NCBI GenBank assembly: GCA_948144175.1
Contig: CANXME010002463.1
Span: forward strand, 2,069,001 to 2,133,000
Direction: 5' to 3'
Origin: Closterium sp. NIES-65
Lineage: Eukaryota > Streptophyta > Zygnematophyceae > Desmidiales > Closteriaceae
Length of the DNA: 64,000 bases
Within the stretch, counting starts at the first letter, position 1. Every line of letters starts with the position of its first letter. The position numbers were made by a program, and so were the translations under genes. The notes beneath the pieces were generated by a model that saw nothing but the letters and a program-made list of their open reading frames with translations, made no database searches and had not been told where the DNA came from. Positions 57,865 through 64,000 of this stretch are shown here, one piece after another.

Positions 57865-60800
57865 TCATTGAGGCGGAGGCTGGCTCTCCAAACGTTCTGG
57901 CTTCCTTTTTAGAGTCGGCTTCGCTTGCGGACGCAGCGGACCTCCCTGTCTCCTTGCACCACCAGCTCTCCTTTGCACTGGCCGAGCCTGCCCCGCACCC
58001 GAACCTGTCTGCCGAACCACAGGCCCAGATTGCCTCCACCACGTGGTCCACCCGAGCCTCTCCGTGGCCCCGAACCTCGCCTCTAATTCACCCGCACCAT
58101 CACTATCACTCTCTCTCTCCCTTCCACCCTCCTCCCACTCATCCTCCTCTTCATCTAAACACCCCGCCACCAACACTGTATGCAGACTCGCCGATTCTGA
58201 CTGCCCCGGAAAATCCGTGGTGAAATGCAATCCACGGCTCTCTCTCCTCCTCAGTGCGCTACGTACGACCAGAGACGCGACATTGATCAGATTCTCCATC
58301 TCGCACGTCTCCATTGAGACGGCGCCACGTGGCAGCAGCACATTGGTCTCCAGGTCAGCTCGCCAGGAGGACGCCAGCATGTCGATTTCCCTCTGGGCTA
58401 TTCGGAGACGGTCGGTGGATCGGACAATGCCGACGTAGCGCCACATAATAGCCTGGGGATACAATGGTGGGTGGAAAATGGAGTGGTAAGGGAGATGAAG
58501 TCAAAGAAAACTAAGGGAAAGTTTGAGGAGGAAAAATAACTTCCATCCGTACACGAAGTCGATGAACGTGCCCCTCAGTCCATTAAAAACAGATGCCTAC
58601 CTATAGTAATGACGAATGCTCTTCCAAAAAGGCTCACCTTAAGTTGCTCCCTGTACTTGGCAGTCACTCCAGCAGCAGCAACCGCTCCTGAATCCCCCTT
58701 GCTCAACCCCACCACCTTCACCTCCTCCCCCTCCCCTTCCACCTCGCCCTCCCACTCCTCCCCCCCCCACATCGTTCCATCCATATCCCTCCCATCAGGC
58801 AACCCCGCAAGCACATGATTCAGCGGCGCAGCAGCCACCGCATGTTCAATTGCCGGCTCGACTGCTCTCTGCGCAAACACCAGCGCTTCCAGCAGCGAAT
58901 TCGATGCCAGACGATTCGCCCCATGGAGACCCGTGCATGCCACCTCCCCCGCCGCCCACAACCCCCGGATCGAAGTCTCCCCAAACAACCCCGTTTGGAC
59001 CCCCCCGCACATGTAATGCGCGGCGGGGACAACTGGGATCGGGTCCTTGGTAATATCCACCCCCCACCGCTTGCATTCTGCTGCGATGTTCGGGAAGTGC
59101 CGGAGGATCTCGTCCGTCGGTTTGTGGCTGATGTCGAGATAGACGAACAGATCGCCGCGCCGCTTCAGCTGGTCGTCAATGGACCGGGCGACCACGTCGC
59201 GAGGGGCGAGCTCTGCCCGCGGGTCATAGTGAAGCATGAAGCGCTCTCCCGCTTGGTTGTACAGCAGCCCGCCTGCCCCTCGAACAGCTTCGGAAATGAG
59301 GAAGGAGTTGGGGCGCGGCCCTGGGGGTTGGATGGGCAGGCCTGCGTCCGCAAGGGCTGTTGGATGGAACTGGATGAACCTGAAGGAGGGGGGATGGAGG
59401 AGAGCGGAAAGAGGAGAGAGAGGAGTGAGTTGAGCCCGTGGGCGACCACGTCCTGGGGAGTGAGCTCTGCCTGCGGGTCGTAGTGCAGCATGAAGCACTC
59501 GCCGGCTTGGTTGTACAGCAGCCCGCCTGCTCCCCTCGCGGCCTCGGAAATGAGGAAGGAGTTGGGGCGCGGGCCGGGCGGGTGGATGGGCAGACCCGCG
59601 TCTGCCAAGGCTGTTGGGTGAAACTGGATGAACCTGAAGGGGGAAGGGTGGGGGTGGGGTGAAAACAAGGGGAGGGGGATGAGGGTGTTGCGAAGGGCAT
59701 GGAGTGGGGGAGGGGCATGACAGCACTGAGTGGGGGGAGCGGGGAGGAAAGGCAGGAAAATTGGGGGGAGAGGGGGATGGGGAAGACCCAGAGGAAGAGG
59801 AAGTGGACTCACTCCATGTTTGAGATGACAGCGCCTGCACGCAAAGCCAGAGCTACACCGTCCCCAGTTGCCACCTGCACACATACATACACACACACAT
59901 ACACACATATGCATAGGCGGTGAGACACTGGGAGACTGAGAAACTGAAGCATCTTGAGAACAGTAACATGTGCAGGCGAGACATGAACCGGTTCCAAAAA
60001 TGGAGGTGCCAAAAAAACAATCTTCGTACCGTGGGGTTGGTGGTGTTGGGGTACACGTGGCCTGCTCCCCCTGTAGCGAGCAGTGTGGATCCCGCTATAA
60101 AGCGGATGATCTGCCCCGTCTCCGTGTCCAGCGCCTCCACGCCGTAGCACGTGCTCTGCCCGCCGTCCTCCTGTAGATACCAAGGAGGAAGGGAGTGGGG
60201 AAAGAGTGGGAATGTTGATGCTCTGCTTCCTTGATCTGCCCCGTCTCCGTGTCCCGAGCCTCCACGCCGTAGCACGTGCTCTGCCCGCCGTCCTGCTGTA
60301 GATACCAAGGAGGAAGGGAGTGGGGTAAGAGTGGGAATGTTGATGCTCTGCTTCCTTGATCTGCCCCGTCTCCGTGTCCCGAGCCTCCACGCCGTAGCAC
60401 GTGCTCTGCCCGCCGTCCTGCTGTAGATACCAAGGAGGAAGGGAGTGGGGTAAGAGTGGGAATGTTGATGCTCTGCTTCCTTGATCTGCCCCGTCTCCGT
60501 GTCCCGAGCCTCCACGCCGTAGCACGTGCTCTGCCCGCCGTCCTGCTGTAGATACCAAGGAGGAAGGGAGTGGGGTAAGAGTGGGAATGTTGATGCTCTG
60601 CTTCCTTGATCTGCCCCGTCTCCGTGTCCCGAGCCTCCACGCCGTAGCACGTGCTCTGCCTGCCGTCCTCCTGCAGGGGTGGTGAAAGGGGGAGGGTAGG
60701 GAAGAGGGAAGCGTGGGGAAAGAGTGGGGTTACTGATGCTCGAGCTTCTTCAAGCATAATCTGCCCCGTCTCTCTGTCCAAGGCCTCCACGCCATAGCAC

Positions 60801-62417
60801 GTGCTCTGCCCGCCGTCCTCCTGCAGTGGTGATAAAGGGAGGGGGGGGGGGGGGGGTGTGGTGGGAGCGTGGGGAAATAGCGGAGAGATTGATACTCAGT
60901 CGATCTGCCCTGTCTATTCGTCCAGTGCCGTGCCTCCACGTCATAACACGTGCTCTTCTACAAGGGTTGAAAAAAGGGGTGAGCGAGACCGACAAAGGGC
61001 CCCATGCAACAAATTGAGACACAAATGGGCTGTGGGGAATGAGGAGAAGTTTGGCTCAGTGGAATGATGTCAAGCCGTATGCCCGCCTCTGCAGCTGCCT
61101 CTGGCGCTGCTTCAGGCGCTGTGTCTGGTGCTGCTTCAGGCGCTGTGTCTGGTGCTGCTTCAGGCGCTGTGTCTGGTGCTGCTTCAGGCGCTGTGTCTGG
61201 TGCTGCTTCAGGCGCTGTGTCTGGTGCTGCTTCAGGCGCTGTGTCTGGTGCTGCTTCAGGCGCTGTGTCTGGTGCTGCTTCAGGCGCTGTGTCTGGTGCT
61301 GCTTCAGGCGCTGTGTCTGGTGCTGCTTCAGGCGCTGTATCTGGTGCTGCTTCTGGCGCTTCTTCTGCCCTACACCTGCCGCTGCCTCTGCCTCAGCCCT
61401 ACATTGCCCCTAACCCTAATAGAAAAGGGCTTCTCTGCTCCTCTGTGTGGCCCACTCCAATGTCCCCATCCCGTCTCCCTCCCCTCTCTTCGCCTCGACG
61501 TCTCCTCCTCTCTCCCTTCTACGCCTCTCTCACCTGCCACGTCAGCAGGTCGATCGCCATGTGGTGTTCAAACATATCGATCCACTTCGTCTTCAAGTTC
61601 TGAGACATCTAAGCACTCGCCGTCACTCCCCTGCCCTCCTCTACGCTCTCTATTCCTCTCTATCTCTTCATTACTCCTCCCTACTCCTCTCTATTCCTCT
61701 CCACGCCTCTCTCACCTGTCGCGTGAGAAGGTCGATCGCCATGTGGTGTTCAAACATGTCGATCCGCTTCGTCTTCTGCGCGGCCGTCAGCAGCGCGCGC
61801 TGAATCTCCCGCCCGGTCACGTCCGCCGCGTGAACGATCCGCGAGTGCGAGTGCCCCCCCTCGCGCGCAAGCAGCAGCCGCCCGTCATCCCCGCGGTCGA
61901 AGCTTGCGCCCATGCGCATCAGCTCGCGAACGCGCTCCGGGCCCTCGCGGCAAACCACCTCCACGACTTCCACATCATTTAAATACGCGCCCGCCACGAT
62001 CGTATCCGAGATATGATTCTCGATCGAATCTAGCGGATCGAGGACCGCGCTCACGCCGCCCTGCGCGTAGTTCGTGCTGCCCTCCTGCGGCTCGGCTTTC
62101 GTCACCACCGCTACAGTGCCCTTCGCCGCGACGCCTAGCGCGAATCGGAGGCCGGCAATGCCGCTCCCAATAACCACGTAGTCGTATAGCTTGGTCTCCG
62201 GTGGGGGGACTTCCGCCGCTCCCGCGCCTGCTTGCGCTTCCGCGCGCACACGAGTGCGGCCCGCCAGTGCTTCCGCTGAGAGGGATGGGCGCGGGGAAGC
62301 GGCACGCGGGGCGCTGAGGGCATCCGCGCAAGGAGCCAGCCAGAGGCGCTTGGCTTGCAGTGGGACGGGGAGTGCTGACGTGGCAACAGCTGCAGTACCG
62401 GAAGTAGCGCAGCTTGG
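57865..62417 (-). CDS. nadB/AO: L-aspartate oxidase, plastid-type (first exon unresolved)
   Basis: A flavoprotein that oxidises L-aspartate to iminoaspartate, the first step of NAD synthesis from aspartate, in plastids of plants. Exons 62417-61716, 60170-60030, 59874-59813, 59379-58638 and 58452-57865 join in phase. Visible motifs: FAD-binding [14 protein letters not shown] and [114 protein letters not shown], and [13 protein letters not shown] near the end. Before the Rossmann motif lies a Ser/Ala/Arg-rich stretch fitting a transit peptide. The start is open: an acceptor CAG sits at 62420-62418, but the frame also runs back to an ATG at 62562 through intron-like pyrimidine-rich sequence. About 90 charged residues extend the C-terminus beyond the usual end. 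Several exons have partial tandem copies in the introns. Confidence 0.9.
59434..59633 (-). repeat. Duplicated 5' part of an L-aspartate oxidase exon
   Basis: Copies the acceptor and first 60-odd codons of the exon at 59379 ([34 protein letters not shown]). It lies about 250 bp upstream, with a similar pyrimidine-rich lead-in. It lacks the second half and a good donor, so it is probably skipped. Confidence 0.82.
60111..60965 (-). repeat. 125-bp tandem array derived from an L-aspartate oxidase exon border
   Basis: Units begin with CTGCCCCGTCTCC at 60111, 60236, 60361, 60486 and 60611, exactly 125 bp apart and nearly identical. Two more diverged units start at 60761 and 60904. Each carries the start of the exon ([13 protein letters not shown] coding), its CAG acceptor and about 60 bp of upstream intron. 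Only the unit at 60111 continues into the rest of the exon. Seven competing splice acceptors therefore precede one complete exon. Confidence 0.92.
61111..61362. repeat. 24-bp minisatellite in an L-aspartate oxidase intron
   Basis: About ten copies of GGTGCTGCTTCAGGCGCTGT plus GTCT, nearly perfect, lie between the first two mapped exons. Open frames of Ser-Gly-Ala repeats on the plus strand are a by-product. Confidence 0.92.
61532..61607 (-). repeat. Duplicated 3' end of the first mapped L-aspartate oxidase exon
   Basis: Copies the end of the exon at 61716-61790 ([13 protein letters not shown] and the donor region) in the intron downstream, with a few changes. It has no acceptor that would make it a full exon. 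Confidence 0.78.
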
Positions 62418-64000
62418 CTGTATGAGGAAGGGGAAAGGTATGGGAGAATGGGGGGAAGCGAGGAGGGGTGGAGGAAGAAGGGGGTGCGGGGAGGGAAAGA
62501 TGGGGTTGGGGGACGAGAAAGAAGAGGGTGAGGAAGGAGAAACAGGCGAGGGTACTTTCATTCCTCGTCTCTTAAATCCGTTATGTGAGAGCTGGAGGTA
62601 TGCATGTAGCGTCCTCTGGTATAGCCTCCAAACAACACTTGATGACAAAGTGAAAATATTGTCAGAGGCAAATCCAAAAAGGGGGTCCATTTCACACAAG
62701 TGTTAACCACGATTGTCTTTTCTCGAATGCCAGCCAATAGCACGTACCCGAAAAGCATCGTCATTGCGACGAGTGATCCGCCATTGCTGGGACCTCCTTC
62801 CATGCTTGGACCGGCGATCTTGCGCTGCAGCCTGGAAAAACAAAACCACATACACAAAGGTTGTGTGAGCAGATTTATTTTTTGGATCAGCCGTTTCTTT
62901 GTTTCTTTAAAAACCCACTTGGTTATAGTAGCAGAAGCTCTTTCACCGACTTAACAATACTTGATATCAAGTTATAGGCTAATAGAAAGAAAAAGAGGGA
63001 AATGTACTAGCGGAATCTCGTACCTTCCATACCTAGTAAATGCTGGTCACTAACGGGGAGCATCGACGCAGAGCTAACGCATGTCAGAAAGAGATACCCG
63101 CGGATCCAATCCGAGCAAGCCACATTGACCAGAAAGCTAGTGTGCGACACGCATATCCCTTTCTGATCGATTTCAATCCCTACGACCAGCAACCTAACGC
63201 GCTTTACGCACATCCTTTTCTGTTCGATTTCAATCCCTCTGACCAGCAAGCTAGCCTGCTATCACCAAGTTTCGACTTCAATCTCTACGCGAGCTCTGGA
63301 CTGCCTGTCGGAAAAGCACGCACCTGGTGCAAGGAGCACACGGACGGTCCAGTCGCTGCGAGAGCCTCCATGGTTCTCACGTGACCCGGCTGCAAACTAG
63401 CTCGAAGGTAGCCTGGTCTAAACCTAGCTACAGCGAGACCAGTACACAGCAGATTCGACCCCTGACCAGGACAGATAAACGCATGTAGGAGAAGCCGAAA
63501 AAAAGGAAAATCACTCTGAAGCAATCCCAAGCTAAATACTGTAGAACAGTTGTGATTTCAAGGCCAGAGCATGTCTGTAGACCCGAGGTCTCCTGAACCT
63601 GTTCCCGAGGAGCATGGAAGGCAAAAGCGTGAAGCGGATTGGACGATGCCGAGATATATTGGGCTGGGGAGCCATTGGGCAGCCAACCGCAGTCCAATCA
63701 GCCGCATGCAAGCTGAGCCAGTTGAGCCACAACACCAGCAAATTCTATAAGAGCCACGTTTACCGAATTGGAAGGGGTTATCTTCGGAATTCAAACGTTT
63801 ATTTCGAAGCTTCAAGAGTGAGTTTTAGCCAAGCAATGCCACTACGTTTCGCAACGGGCTTGTGGCTTGGGTGACGTGTGGTGGTCGTCAAGCGTTTCTG
63901 GCGGGGATTCGTCAGCTTCAGGAGAAGGTGGTTGTTGCAACCAATTTTGATGGATTGCGTGGCGCACGCTAAATGGGCGATGACCCAGAAGCTTCGGAAA
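62418..64000. other. 5' flank of the L-aspartate oxidase gene; no resolved gene
   Basis: Immediately upstream (62421-62560) is pyrimidine-rich on the minus strand and looks like an intron. A minus-strand open stretch 62558-62850 (MEGGPSNGG, MTMLFGYVLLAGIREK) follows a TTTTCCAG-like acceptor about 62832 and could be an exon, but I do not recognise it. About 63110-63260 holds two imperfect copies of a roughly 62-bp unit (TTCGATTTCAATCCCT core). The last 600 bp show nothing I can support. Confidence 0.4.

Noticed and set aside
60111-61362. CRISPR-like regular repeats
   Set aside because: The 125-bp and 24-bp units are head-to-tail copies without unique spacers and derive from or lie within a host gene.
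61064-61603. Plus-strand Ser-Gly-Ala repeat protein
   Set aside because: It is the 24-bp minisatellite read through; it lies in an intron of the minus-strand oxidase gene.
57865-62417. Bacterial contamination suggested by the L-aspartate oxidase
   Set aside because: The gene has several GT-AG introns, a transit-like N-terminus and eukaryotic neighbours; plants have this enzyme in plastids.
63690-63780. Possible tRNA around a GTGGCTCAACTGGCTCAG-like stretch on the minus strand
   Set aside because: No cloverleaf could be drawn: the acceptor stem and T-loop consensus are missing.

Overview
The window looks like nuclear DNA of a plant-lineage organism. It has short GT-AG introns rich in pyrimidines, a plastid-type L-aspartate oxidase gene, a tonoplast-type aquaporin, a GT77-like glycosyltransferase, and Ty1/copia and Ty3/gypsy chromodomain retrotransposons. 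From memory, the copia proteins (very Gly-rich gag, long GGAEPGGAEP-type linker between integrase and reverse transcriptase) resemble those of charophyte algae such as Closterium. That assignment is an inference and was not searched.

Left half (1-30820): a nest of transposons. The base is a plus-strand gypsy chromovirus (gypsy-2, 19468-22840 and 30167-30820). A minus-strand gypsy (gypsy-1, 4813-9491) sits in its gag. A minus-strand copia (copia-1, 1-4812, cut by the window edge) sits in the integrase of gypsy-1. A second copia (copia-2, 9496-19467, target duplication ATAAG) sits at the gypsy-1/gypsy-2 junction. An intact-looking hAT DNA transposon (13385-17424, 8-bp duplication GACGCAGG) sits inside copia-2. 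A third copia (copia-3, 22841-30166, duplication TGCTT) sits near the 3' end of gypsy-2. All the retroelements are broken fossils, gypsy-2 and copia-2 the most.

Middle (31777-49807): two tandem paralogous host genes, A and B, encode secreted or membrane-anchored cysteine-containing proteins of unknown function. Intron 2 of gene A is 284 bp. Intron 2 of gene B is 13.7 kb because it holds a roughly 13-kb multigene DNA transposon. This element carries a nine-exon Plavaka-like DDE transposase with an uninterrupted frame, a divergent five-exon Ulp1 (C48) protease with a C-terminal AP2-like domain, a pogo/DDE_1-like protein in which all three catalytic acids are replaced, and an acidic protein of unknown function. 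It is the most interesting object in the window.

Right part (50180-62417): three minus-strand housekeeping genes: a two-domain GT77-like glycosyltransferase (50180-53271), a TIP-like aquaporin (54971-56617) and L-aspartate oxidase (57865-62417, first exon unresolved). The aquaporin has three copies of its first exon. The oxidase gene has tandem duplications that cross exon-intron borders, including a 125-bp array built from the start of one exon. No rRNA, tRNA or CRISPR array was recognised.
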